A stretch of 60,000 nt of DNA from NCBI GenBank assembly GCA_914767715.1, contig OU612070.1, positions 22,434,025 through 22,494,024 of the forward strand. Direction: 5' to 3'. Positions 38,330-50,981 of this stretch are shown piece after piece. The DNA is from Membranipora membranacea (lineage: Eukaryota; Bryozoa; Gymnolaemata; Cheilostomatida; Membraniporidae). Numbering within the stretch: the stretch's first letter is position 1; each line of letters begins with the position of its first letter. The notes below the pieces were generated by a model. It was not told where the DNA came from. It did not search any database and worked only from the letters and a program-made list of their open reading frames with translations. The position numbers and the translations under genes were made by a program.

Positions 38330-41300
38330 TAGGTACGGTCCTGGGGAAATTAGCCAATAATTGGGCGGAATTCCTTACTCGCTTAGAAACGCTTGAAACT
38401 CAGTTTTGAGGTTTGCAATGACGTCCGTATATCTCATATAAAATATTAGCTCCCTGTGACGATACGTTTTCTATCGAGGTAGTTTACCAGAAATTGACAA
38501 AAATCGATAGGTGCGGTCCTGGGGAAATAAGCCAATAATTGGGCGGAATTCCTTACTCGCTTAGAAACGCTTGAAACTCTGTTTTGAAGTTCGCCATGAC
38601 GTCCCTATATGTCATATAAAATATTAGCTCCCTGTGACGTTGCGTATTCTATCGAGGTATTTTGCCAGAAATTGACAAGAATCGAAAGGTACGGTCCTGG
38701 GGAAATTAGCCAATAATTGGGCGGAATTCCTTACTCGCTTAGAAACGCTTGAAACTCTGTTTTGAGGTTCGCAATGACGTCCCTATGTCTCATATAAAAT
38801 ATTAGCTCCCTGTGACGTTGCGTATTCTATGGAGGTCTTTTGCCAGAAATTGACAAAAATCGATAGGTACGGTCCTGGGGAAATAAGCCAATAATTGGGC
38901 GGAATTCCTTACTCGCTTAGAAACGCTTGAAACTCTGTTTTGAAGTTCGAAATGACCACCCTATATCTCATATAAAATATTAGCTCCCTGTGACGTTGCG
39001 TATTCTATGGAGGTATTTTGCCAGAAATTGACAAAAATCGATAGGTACGGTCCTGGGGAAATAAGCCAATAATTGGGCGGAATTCCTAACTTGCTTCGAA
39101 ACGCTTGAAACTCTGTTTTGAGGTTCGCAATGACGTCCCTATGTCTCATATAAAATATTAGCTCCCTGTGACGTTGTGTATTCTATCGAGGTATTCTGCC
39201 AGAAATTGACAAAAATCGATAAGTACGGTCCTGGGGAAATAAGCCAATAAATGGGCGGAATTCCTTACTCGCTTAGAAACGCTTGAAACTCAGCTTTGAA
39301 GTTCGCAATGATGTCCCTATATCTCATATAAAATATTAGCTCCCTGTGACGTTGCGTATTCTATCGAGGTAATTTGCCAGAAATTGACAAAAATCGATAG
39401 GTACGGTCCTGGGGAAATTGGCCAATAATTGGGCAGAATTCCTTACTCGCTTAGAAACGCTTGAAACTCAGTTTTGATGTCCGCAATGACGTCCCTATAT
39501 CTCATATAAAATATTAGCTCCCTGTGACGTTGCGTATTCTATCGAGGTCTTTTGCCAGAAATTGACAAAAATCGATAGGTACGGTCATGGGGATATAAGC
39601 CAATAATTTGTCGGAATTCCTTACTCGCTTAGAAACGCTTGAAACTCTGTTTTGAAGTTCGCAATGACGTCCCTATATCTCATATAAAATATTAGCTCCC
39701 TCTGACGATGCGTATTCTATCGAGGTATTTTGCCAGAAATTGACAAAAATCGATAGGTACGGTCCTGGGGAAATTACCAATAATTGGGCGGAATTCCTTA
39801 CTCGCTTAGAAACGCTTAGAACTCAGTTTTGAGGTTCGCAATGACGTCCGTGTATCTCATATAAAATATTAGCCACCTGTGACGTTGCGTATTCTATCAT
39901 GGTATTTTGCCAGAAATTGACAAAAATCGATAGGTACGGTCCTGGGGAAATAAGCCAATAATTTGTCGGAATTCCTTACTCGCTTAGAAACGCTTGAAAC
40001 TCTGTTTTGAAGTTCGCAATAACGTCCCTATGTCTCATATAAAATATTAGCTCCCTGTGACGTTGCGTATTCTATCGAGGTATTTTGCCAGATATTGACA
40101 ATAATCGATAGGTACGGTCCTGGGGAAATTAGCCAATAATTGGGCGGAATTCCTTACTCGCTTAGAAACGCTTGAAACTCAGTTTTGAGGTTTGCAATGA
40201 CGTCCGTATATCTCATATAAAATATTAGCTCCCTGTGACGATGCGTTTTCTATCGAGGTAATTTACCAGAAATTGACAAAAATCGATAGGTGCGGTCCTG
40301 GGGAAATAAGCCAATAATTGGGCGGAATTCCTTACTCGCTTAGAAACGCTTGAAACTCTGTTTTGAAGTTCGCCATGACGTCCCTATATGTCATATAAAA
40401 TATTAGCTCCCTGTGACGTTGCGTATTCTATCGAGGTATTTTGCCAGAAATTGACAAGAATCGAAAGGTTTGGTCATGGGGAAATTAGCCAATAATTGGG
40501 CGGAATTCCTTACTCGCTTAGAAACGCTTGAAACTCTGTTATGAGGTTCGCAATGACGTCCCTATGTCTCATATAAAATATTGGCTCCCTGTGACGTTGC
40601 GTATTCTATGGAGGTCTTTTGCCAGAAATTGACAAAAATCGATAGGTACGGTCCTGGGGAAATAAGCCAATAATTGGGCGGAATTCCTTACTCGCTTAGA
40701 AACGCTTGAAACTCAGTTTTGATGTCCGCAATGACGTCCCTATATCTCATATAAAATATTAGCTCCCTGTGACGTTGCGTATTCTATCGAGGTCTTTTGC
40801 CAGAAATTGACAAAAATCGATAGGTACGGTCATGGGGAAATAAGCCAATAATTTGTCGGAATTCCTTACTCGCTTAGAAACGCTTGAAACTCTGTTTTGA
40901 AGTTCGCAATGACGTCCCTATATCTCATATAAAATATTAGCTCTCTCTGACGATGCGTATTCTATCGAGGTATTTTGCCAGAAATTGACAAAAATCGATA
41001 GGTACGGTCCTGGGGAAATTACCAATAATTGGGCGGAATTCCTTACTCGCTTAGAAACGCTTGGAACTCAGTTTTGAGGTTCGCAATGACGTCCGTGTAT
41101 CTCATATAAAATATTAGCTACCTGTGACGTTGCGTATTCTATCATGGTATTTTGCCAGAAATTGACAAAAATCGATAGGTACGGTCCTGGGGAAATAAGC
41201 CAATAATTTGTCGGAATTCCTTACTCGCTTAGAAACGCTTGAAACTCTGTTTTGAAGTTCGCAATAACGTCCCTTTGTCTCATATAAAATATAAGCTCCC

Positions 41301-41365
41301 TGTGACGTTGCGTATTCTATCGAGGTATTTTGCCAGATATTGACAAAAATCGATAGGTACGGTCC
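38330..41365 (+). repeat. About 3.03-kb block (17 monomers), copy 1 of 3
   Basis: Matches 45804-48838 at a constant offset of 7,474 bp. Paired landmarks: gatacgtttt (38461/45935), acggtcatggggatat (39581/47055), cttagaactcag, agccacctg, ttgacaataatcg, tgttatgagg, attggctccc and agctctctctg. The match breaks near 41365, where this copy goes to ggaaataagcc and a cgaaatgacc monomer. It contains one of the five cctaac-bearing T5 monomers (38967-39144). Confidence 0.82.
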
Positions 41366-41569
41366 TGGGGAAATAAGCCAATAATTGGGCGGAATTCCTT
41401 ACTCGCTTAGAAACGCTTGAAACTCTGTTTTGAAGTTCGAAATGACCACCCTATATCTCATATAAAATATTAGCTCCCTGTGACGTTGCGTATTCTATGG
41501 AGGTATTTTGCCAGAAATTGACAAAAATCGATAGGTACGGTCCTGGGGAAATAAGCCAATAATTGGGCG

Positions 41570-43320
41570 GAACTCCTTACTCGCTTAGAAACGCTTGAAA
41601 CTCTGTTTTGAAGTTTGCAATGACGTCTCTATATCTCATATAAAATATTAGCTCCCTTTGACGATGCGTTTTCTATCAAGGTCTTTTGTTAGAAATTGAC
41701 AAAAATCGATAGGTGCAGTCGTGGGGAAATTAGCCATTAATTGGGCGGAACTCCTTACTCGCTTAGAAACGCTTGAAACTCTGTTTTAAAGTTTGCAATG
41801 ACGTCCCTATATCTCATATAAAATATTAGCTCCCTTTGACGATGCGTTTTCTATCGAGGTCTTTTGTTAGAAATTGACAAAAATCGATAGGTACGGTCTT
41901 GGGGAAATTAGCCAATAATTGGGCGGAATTCCTTACTTGCTTAGAAACGCTTGAAACTCTGTTTTGAGGTTCGCAATGACATCCCTATATCTCATATAAA
42001 GTATTAGCTCCCTGTGACGTTGCGTATTCTATCATGGTATTTTGCCAGAAATTGACAAAAATCGATAGGTACGGTCCTGGGGAAATTAGCCAATAATTGG
42101 GCGGAATTCCTTACTCGCTTAGAAACGCTTGAAACTCTGTTTTGAGGTTCCCAATGACGTCCCTATGTCTCATATAATATATTAGCTCCCTGTGACGTTG
42201 CGTATTCTATCGAGGTATTATGCCAGAAATTGACAAAAATCGATAGGTACGGTCCTGGGGAAATTAGCCAATAATTGGGCGGAATTCTTTACTCGCTTAG
42301 AAACGCTTGAAACTCAGTTTTGACGTCCGCAATGACGTCCCTATATCTCATATAAAACATTAGCTCCCTGTGACGTTGCGTATTCTATCGAGGTATTTTG
42401 CCAGCAATTGACTAAAATCGATAGGTACGGTCCTGGGGAAATAAGCCAATAATTGGGCGGAATTCCTTACTTGCTTCGAAACGCTTGAAACTCTGTTTTG
42501 AGGTTCGCAATGACGTCCCTATGTCTCATATAAAATATTAGCTCCCTGTGACGTTGTGTATTCTATCGAGGTATTTTGCCAGAAATTGACAACAATCGAT
42601 AGGTACGGTCCTGGGGAAATTAGCCATTAATTGGGCGGAACTCCTTACTCGCTTAGAAACGCTTGAAACTCTGTTTTGAAGTTTGCAATGACGTCTCTAT
42701 ATCTCATATAAAATATTAGCTCCCTTTGACGATGCGTTTTCTATCGAGGTCTTTTGTTAGAACTTGACAAAAATCGATAGGTGCAGTCGTGGGGAGTTAA
42801 GCCAAGAACTGGGCGGAATTCCTTACTCGCTTAGAAACGCTTGAAACTCTGTTTTGAAGTTCGCCATGACGTCCCTATGTCTCATATAAAATATTAGCTC
42901 CCTGTGACGTTGCGTATTCTATCGAGGTATTTTGCCAGAAATTGACAAAAATCGATAGGTACGGTCCTGGGGAAATTAGCCATTAATTGGGCGGAACTCC
43001 TTACTCGCTTAGAAACGCTTGAAACTCTGTTTTGAAGTTTGCAATGACGTCCCTATATCTCATATAAAATATTAGCTCCCTTTGACGATGCGTTTTCTAT
43101 CGAGGTCTTTTGTTAGAAATTGACAAAAATCGATAGGTACGGTCTTGGGGAAATTAGCCAATAATTGGGCGGAATTCCTTACTTGCTTAGAAACGCTTGA
43201 AACTCTGTTTTGAGGTTCGCAATGACATCCCTATATCTCATATAAAGTATTAGCTCCCTGTGACGTTGCGTATTCTATCATGGTATTTTGCCAGAAATTG
43301 ACAAAAATCGATAGGTACGG
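41570..43320 (+). repeat. About 1.75-kb block repeated at 43.53-45.28 kb
   Basis: Ten monomers match downstream sequence at an offset of 1,958 bp (11 monomers). Paired landmarks are tatcaagg (41674/43632), tgttttaaagtttgc and aagccaagaactgggcgg (near 42802 and 44759). Small differences (acttgcttcg versus actcgcttcg, gacaacaatcg versus gacaaaaatcg) show some divergence. Confidence 0.75.
41635..41812 (+). repeat. Hybrid monomer T7/T6-T8, copy 1
   Basis: The first half is T7 (cctttgacgatg, gtcttttgttag, gtgcagtcgtgg) but the second half is of the T6/T8 kind (gaaattagccattaatt, cggaactcc, aagtttgcaatg). A pure T7 reads gtggggagttaagccaat at this point. The switch falls within about 10 bases after gtcgtgggga, so this looks like a crossover product between two monomer types. 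It also has private tatcaagg and ttttaaagt. Confidence 0.8.
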
Positions 43321-43329
43321 TCCTGGGGA

Positions 43330-45860
43330 AATAAGCCAATAATTGGGCGGAATTCCTAACTCGCTTCGAAACGCTTGAAACTCTGTTTTGAGGTTCGCAA
43401 TGACGTCCCTATGTCTCATATAAAATATTAGCTCCCTGTGACGTTGTGTATTCTATCGAGGTATTTTGCCAGAAATTGACAAAAATCGATAGGTACGGTC
43501 CTGGGGAAATTAGCCATTAATTGGGCGGAACTCCTTACTCGCTTAGAAACGCTTGAAACTCTGTTTTGAAGTTTGCAATGACGTCTCTATATCTCATATA
43601 AAATATTAGCTCCCTTTGACGATGCGTTTTCTATCAAGGTCTTTTGTTAGAAATTGACAAAAATCGATAGGTGCAGTCGTGGGGAAATTAGCCATTAATT
43701 GGGCGGAACTCCTTACTCGCTTAGAAACGCTTGAAACTCTGTTTTAAAGTTTGCAATGACGTCCCTATATCTCATATAAAATATTAGCTCCCTTTGACGA
43801 TGCGTTTTCTATCGAGGTCTTTTGTTAGAAATTGACAAAAATCGATAGGTACGGTCTTGGGGAAATTAGCCAATAATTGGGCGGAATTCCTTACTTGCTT
43901 AGAAACGCTTGAAACTCTGTTTTGAGGTTCGCAATGACATCCCTATATCTCATATAAAGTATTAGCTCCCTGTGACGTTGCGTATTCTATCATGGTATTT
44001 TGCCAGAAATTGACAAAAATCGATAGGTACGGTCCTGGGGAAATTAGCCAATAATTGGGCGGAATTCCTTACTCGCTTAGAAACGCTTGAAACTCTGTTT
44101 TGAGGTTCCCAATGACGTCCCTATGTCTCATATAATATATTAGCTCCCTGTGACGTTGCGTATTCTATCGAGGTATTATGCCAGAAATTGACAAAAATCG
44201 ATAGGTACGGTCCTGGGGAAATTAGCCAATAGTTGGGCGGAATTCTTTACTCGCTTAGAAACGCTTGAAACTCAGTTTTGATGTCCGCAATGACGTCCCT
44301 ATATCTCATATAAAACATTAGCTCCCTGTGACGTTGCGTATTCTATCGAGGTATTTTGCCAGCAATTGACTAAAATCGATAGGTACGGTCCTGGGGAAAT
44401 AAGCCAATAATTGGGCGGAATTCCTTACTCGCTTCGAAACGCTTGAAACTCTGTTTTGAGGTTCGCAATGACGTCCCTATGTCTCATATAAAATATTAGC
44501 TCCCTGTGACGTTGTGTATTCTATCGAGGTATTTTGCCAGAAATTGACAAAAATCGATAGGTACGGTCCTGGGGAAATTAGCCATTAATTGGGCGGAACT
44601 CCTTACTCGCTTAGAAACGCTTGAAACTCTGTTTTGAAGTTTGCAATGACGTCCCTATATCTCATATAAAATATTAGCTCCCTTTGACGATGCGTTTTCT
44701 ATCGAGGTCTTTTGTTAGAAATTGACAAAAATCGATAGGTGCAGTCGTGGGGAGTTAAGCCAAGAACTGGGCGGAATTCCTTACTCGCTTAGAAACGCTT
44801 GAAACTCTGTTTTGAAGTTCGCCATGACGTCCCTATGTCTCATATAAAATATTAGCTCCCTGTGACGTTGCGTATTCTATCGAGGTATTTTGCCAGAAAT
44901 TGACAAAAATCGATAGGTACGGTCCTGGGGAAATTAGCCATTAATTGGGCGGAACTCCTTACTCGCTTAGAAACGCTTGAAACTCTGTTTTGAAGTTTGC
45001 AATGACGTCCCTATATCTCATATAAAATATTAGCTCCCTTTGACGATGCGTTTTCTATCGAGGTCTTTTGTTAGAAATTGACAAAAATCGATAGGTACGG
45101 TCTTGGGGAAATTAGCCAATAATTGGGCGGAATTCCTTACTTGCTTAGAAACGCTTGAAACTCTGTTTTGAGGTTCGCAATGACATCCCTATATCTCATA
45201 TAAAGTATTAGCTCCCTGTGACGTTGCGTATTCTATCATGGTATTTTGCCAGAAATTGACAAAAATCGATAGGTACGGTCCTGGGGAAATTAGCCAATAA
45301 TTGGGCGGAATTCCTTACTCGCTTAGAAACGCTTGAAACTCTGTTTTGAAGTTCGCAATGACATCCATATATCTCATATAAAATATTAGCTCCCTGTGAC
45401 GTTGCGTATTCTATCGAGGTCTTTTGTTAGAAATTGACAAAAATCGATAGGTACGGTCTTGGGGAAATTAGCCAATAGTTGGGCGGAATTCCTTACTCGC
45501 TTAGAAACGCTTGAAACTCTGTTTTGAGGTTCCCAATGACGTCCCTATGTCTCATATAATATATTAGCTCCCTGTGACGTTGCGTATTCTATCGAGGTAT
45601 TATGCCAGAAATTGACAAAATTCGATAGGTACGGTCCTGGGGAAATTAGCCAATAATTGGGCGGAATTCTTTACTCGCTTAGAATCGCTTGAAACTCAGT
45701 TTTGACGTCCGCAATGACGTCCCTATATCTCATATAAAATATTAGCTCCCTGTGACGTTGCGTATTCTATCGAGGTATTTTGCCAGCAATTGACTAAAAT
45801 CGATAGGTACGGTCCTGGGGAAATTAGCCAATAATTGGGCGGAATTCCTTACTCGCTTAG
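43330..45860 (+). repeat. About 2.5-kb block, copy 1 (offset 7,652 bp)
   Basis: Matches 50982-53512. Paired landmarks are tatcaagg (43632/51284) and agaatcgctt (45681/53333), both exactly 7,652 bp (43 monomers less 2 bp) apart. The match ends where ctcagttttgaggtttgc here faces ctctgttttgaggttcgc there. With the 7,474-bp block next to it, it defines a duplicated register of about 7.5-7.65 kb. Confidence 0.8.
43593..43770 (+). repeat. Hybrid monomer T7/T6-T8, copy 2
   Basis: Same hybrid structure and private variants (tatcaagg, ttttaaagt) as 41635-41812, 1,958 bp downstream, so it was copied by block duplication rather than formed anew. Confidence 0.8.
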
Positions 45861-48838
45861 AAACGCTTGAAACTCAGTTTTGAGGTTTGCAATGACGTCC
45901 GTATATCTCATATAAAATATTAGCTCCCTGTGACGATACGTTTTCTATCGAGGTAGTTTACCAGAAATTGACAAAAATCGATAGGTGCGGTCCTGGGGAA
46001 ATAAGCCAATAATTGGGCGGAATTCCTTACTCACTTAGAAACGCTTGAAACTCTGTTTTGAAGTTCGCCATGACGTCCCTATATGTCATATAAAATATTA
46101 GCTCCCTGTGACGTTGCGTATTCTATCGAGGTATTTTGCCAGAAATTGACAAGAATCGAAAGGTTTGGTCCTGGGGAAATTAGCCAATAATTGGGCGGAA
46201 TTCCTTACTCGCTTAGAAACGCTTGAAACTCTGTTTTGAGGTTCGCAATGACGTCCCTATGTCTCATATAAAATATTAGCTCCCTGTGACGTTGCGTATT
46301 CTATGGAGGTCTTTTGCCAGAAATTGACAAAAATCGATAGGTACGGTCCTGGGGAAATAAGCCAATAATTGGGCGGAATTCCTTACTCGCTTAGAAACGC
46401 TTGAAACTCTGTTTTGAAGTTCGAAATGACCACCCTATATCTCATATAAAATATTAGCTCCCTGTGACGTTGCGTATTCTATGGAGGTATTTTGCCAGAA
46501 ATTGACAAAAATCGATAGGTACGGTCCTGGGGAAATAAGCCAATAATTGGGCGGAATTCCTAACTTGCTTCGAAACGCTTGAAACTCTGTTTTGAGGTTC
46601 GCAATGACGTCCCTATGTCTCATATAAAATATTAGCTCCCTGTGACGTTGTGTATTCTATCGAGGTATTCTGCCAGAAATTGACAAAAATCGATAAGTAC
46701 GGTCCTGGGGAAATAAGCCAATAAATGGGCGGAATTCCTTACTCGCTTAGAAACGCTTGAAACTCAGCTTTGAAGTTCGCAATGACGTCCCTATATCTCA
46801 TATAAAATATTAGCTCCCTGTGACGTTGCGTATTCTATCGAGGTAATTTGCCAGAAATTGACAAAAATCGATAGGTACGGTCCTGGGGAAATTGGCCAAT
46901 AATTGGGCAGAATTCCTTACTCGCTTAGAAACGCTTGAAACTCAGTTTTGATGTCCGCAATGACGTCCCTATATCTCATATAAAATATTAGCTCCCTGTG
47001 ACGTTGCGTATTCTATCGAGGTCTTTTGCCAGAAATTGACAAAAATCGATAGGTACGGTCATGGGGATATAAGCCAATAATTTGTCGGAATTCCTTACTC
47101 GCTTAGAAACGCTTGAAACTCTGTTTTGAAGTTCGCAATGACGTCCCTATATCTCATATAAAATATTAGCTCCCTCTGACGATGCGTATTCTATCGAGGT
47201 ATTTTGCCAGAAATTGACAAAAATCGATAGGTACGGTCCTGGGGAAATTACCAATAATTGGGCGGAATTCCTTACTCGCTTAGAAACGCTTAGAACTCAG
47301 TTTTGAGGTTCGCAATGACGTCCGTGTATCTCATATAAAATATTAGCCACCTGTGACGTTGCGTATTCTATCATGGTATTTTGCCAGAAATTGACAAAAA
47401 TCGATAGGTACGGTCCTGGGGAAATAAGCCAATAATTTGTCGGAATTCCTTACTCGCTTAGAAACGCTTGAAACTCTGTTTTGAAGTTCGCAATAACGTC
47501 CCTATGTCTCATATAAAATATTAGCTCCCTGTGACGTTGCGTATTCTATCGAGGTATTTTGCCAGATATTGACAATAATCGATAGGTACGGTCCTGGGGA
47601 AATTAGCCAATAATTGGGCGGAATTCCTTACTCGCTTAGAAACGCTTGAAACTCAGTTTTGAGGTTTGCAATGACGTCCGTATATCTCATATAAAATATT
47701 AGCTCCCTGTGACGATGCGTTTTCTATCGAGGTAATTTACCAGAAATTGACAAAAATCGATAGGTGCGGTCCTGGGGAAATAAGCCAATAATTGGGCGGA
47801 ATTCCTTACTCGCTTAGAAACGCTTGAAACTCTGTTTTGAAGTTCGCCATGACGTCCCTATATGTCATATAAAATATTAGCTCCCTGTGACGTTGCGTAT
47901 TCTATCGAGGTATTTTGCCAGAAATTGACAAGAATCGAAAGGTTTGGTCATGGGGAAATTAGCCAATAATTGGGCGGAATTCCTTACTCGCTTAGAAACG
48001 CTTGAAACTCTGTTATGAGGTTCGCAATGACGTCCCTATGTCTCATATAAAATATTGGCTCCCTGTGACGTTGCGTATTCTATGGAGGTCTTTTGCCAGA
48101 AATTGACAAAAATCGATAGGTACGGTCCTGGGGAAATAAGCCAATAATTGGGCGGAATTCCTTACTCGCTTAGAAACGCTTGAAACTCAGTTTTGATGTC
48201 CGCAATGACGTCCCTATATCTCATATAAAATATTAGCTCCCTGTGACGTTGCGTATTCTATCGAGGTCTTTTGCCAGAAATTGACAAAAATCGATAGGTA
48301 CGGTCCTTGGGAAATAAGCCAATAATTTGTCGGAATTCCTTACTCGCTTAGAAACGCTTGAAACTCTGTTTTGAAGTTCGCAATGACGTCCCTATATCTC
48401 ATATAAAATATTAGCTCTCTCTGACGATGCGTATTCTATCGAGGTATTTTGCCAGAAATTGACAAAAATCGATAGGTACGGTCCTGGGGAAATTACCAAT
48501 AATTGGGCGGAATTCCTTACTCGCTTAGAAACGCTTGGAACTCAGTTTTGAGGTTCGCAATGACGTCCGTGTATCTCATATAAAATATTAGCTACCTGTG
48601 ACGTTGCGTATTCTATCATGGTATTTTGCCAGAAATTGACAAAAATCGATAGGTACGGTCCTGGGGAAATAAGCCAATAATTTGTCGGAATTCCTTACTC
48701 GCTTAGAAACGCTTGAAACTCTGTTTTGAAGTTCGCAATAACGTCCCTATGTCTCATATAAAATATTAGCTCCCTGTGACGTTGCGTATTCTATCGAGGT
48801 ATTTTGCCAGATATTGACAAAAATCGATAGGTACGGTC
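45804..48838 (+). repeat. About 3.03-kb block, copy 2 of 3
   Basis: Partner of 38330-41365 and followed directly by a third copy at +3,024 bp (gatacg at 45935 and 48959; cctaac-bearing T5 monomers 3,024 bp apart). Private differences from copy 1 include ccttggg for catgggg near 48305, and gtccctatg for gtccctttg near 48745. Confidence 0.82.
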
Positions 48839-50610
48839 CTGGGGAAATTAGCCAATAATTGGGCGGAATTCCTTACTTGCTTAGAAACGCTTGAAACTCA
48901 GTTTTGAGGTTTGCAATGACGTCCGTATATCTCATATAAAATATTAGCTCCCTGTGACGATACGTTTTCTATCGAGGTAATTTACCAGAAATTGACAAAA
49001 ATCGATAGGTGCGGTCCTGGGGAAATAAGCCAATAATTGGGCGGAATTCCTTACTCGCTTAGAAACGCTTGAAACTCTGTTTTGAAGTTCGCCATGACGT
49101 CCCTATATGTCATATAAAATATTAGCTCCCTGTGACGTTGCGTATTCTATCGAGGTATTTTGCCAGAAATTGACAAGAATCGAAAGGTTTGGTCCTGGGG
49201 AAATTAGCCAATAATTGGGCGGAATTCCTTACTCGCTTAGAAACGCTTGAAACTCTGTTTTGAGGTTCGCAATGACGTCCCTATGTCTCATATAAAATAT
49301 TAGCTCCCTGTGACGTTGCGTATTCTATGGAGGTCTTTTGCCAGAAATTGACAAAAATCGATAGGTACGGTCCTGGGGAAATAAGCCAATAATTGGGCGG
49401 AATTCCTTACTCGCTTAGAAACGCTTGAAACTCTGTTTTGAAGTTCGAAATGACCACCCTATATCTCATATAAAATATTAGCTCCCTGTGACGTTGCGTA
49501 TTCTATGGAGGTATTTTGCCAGAAATTGACAAAAATCGATAGGTACGGTCCTGGGGAAATAAGCCAATAATTGGGCGGAATTCCTAACTTGCTTCGAAAC
49601 GCTTGAAACTCTGTTTTGAGGTTCGCAATGACGTCCCAATGTCTCATATAAAATATTAGCTCCCTGTGACGTTGTGTATTCTATCGAGGTATTTTGCCAG
49701 ATATTGACAAAAATCGATAAGTACGGTCCTGGGGAAATAAGCCAATAAATGGGCGGAATTCCTTACTCGCTTAGAAACGCTTGAAACTCAGCTTTGAAGT
49801 TCGCAATGACGTCCCTATATCTCATATAAAATATTAGCTCCCTGTGACGTTGCGTATTCTATCGAGGTAATTTGCCAGAAATTGACAAAAATCGATAGGT
49901 ACGGTCCTGGGGAAATTGGCCAATAATTGGGCAGAATTCCTTACTCGCTTAGAAACGCTTGAAACTCAGTTTTGATGTCCGCAATGACGTCCCTATATCT
50001 CATATAAAATATTAGCTCCCTGTGACGTTGCGTATTCTATCGAGGTCTTTTGCCAGAAATTGACAAAAATCGATAGGTACGGTCATGGGGAAATAAGCCA
50101 ATAATTTGTCGGAATTCCTTACTCGCTTAGAAACGCTTGAAACTCTGTTTTGAAGTTCGCAATGACGTCCCTATATCTCATATAAAATATTAGCTCCCTC
50201 TGACGATGCGTATTCTATCGAGGTATTTTGCCAGAAATTGACAAAAATCGATAGGTACGGTCCTGGGGAAATTAGCCAATAATTGGGCGGAATTCCTTAC
50301 TCGCTTAGAAACGCTTGGAACTCAGTTTTGAGGTTCGCAATGACGTCCGTGTATCTCATATAAAATATTAGCTACCTGTGACGTTGCGTATTCTATCATG
50401 GTATTTTGCCAGAAATTGACAAAAATCGATAGGTACGGTCCTGGGGAAATAAGCCAATAATTTGTCGGAATTCCTTACTCGCTTAGAAACGCTTGAAACT
50501 CTGTTTTGAAGTTCGCAACAACGTCCCTATGTCTCATATAAAATATTAGCTCCCTGTGACGTTGCGTATTCTATCGAGGTATTTTGCCAGATATTGACAA
50601 AAATCGATTG
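48839..50610 (+). repeat. About 3.03-kb block, copy 3 of 3, incomplete
   Basis: Repeats the first ten or so monomers of 45804-48838 (gatacgtttt, cctaac-bearing T5, ataaatgggcgg, ggtcatgggg) and then jumps register near 50610 (atcgattggtttggtcc), entering a T4 monomer at about 50711. The join reads as a gatattgac monomer passing into a tttggtcc T3-like tail, consistent with a deletion by unequal exchange. Confidence 0.78.
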
Positions 50611-50981
50611 GTTTGGTCCTGGGGAAATTAGCCAATAATTGGGCGGAATTCCTTACTCGCTTAGAAACGCTTGAAACTCTGTTTTGAGGTTCGCAATGAC
50701 GTCCCTATGTCTCATATAAAATATTAGCTCCCTGTGACGTTGCGTATTCTATGGAGGTCTTTTGCCAGAAATTGACAAAAATCGATAGGTACGGTCCTGG
50801 GGAAATAAGCCAATAATTGGGCGGAATTCCTTACTCGCTTAGAAACGCTTGAAACTCTGTTTTGAAGTTCGAAATGACCACCCTATATCTCATATAAAAT
50901 ATTAGCTCCCTGTGACGTTGCGTATTCTATGGAGGTATTTTGCCAGAAATTGACAAAAATCGATAGGTACGGTCCTGGGGA

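Noticed and set aside
38961-39149. 62-codon minus-strand ORF as a gene (also 43231-43419, 46435-46623, 49459-49647, 50883-51071)
   Set aside because: Each spans one monomer plus a few bases of ordinary satellite and exists only because a single-base change removes a stop. No ribosome-site context, family motif or codon signal is apparent, and hundreds of sister monomers are closed in this frame.
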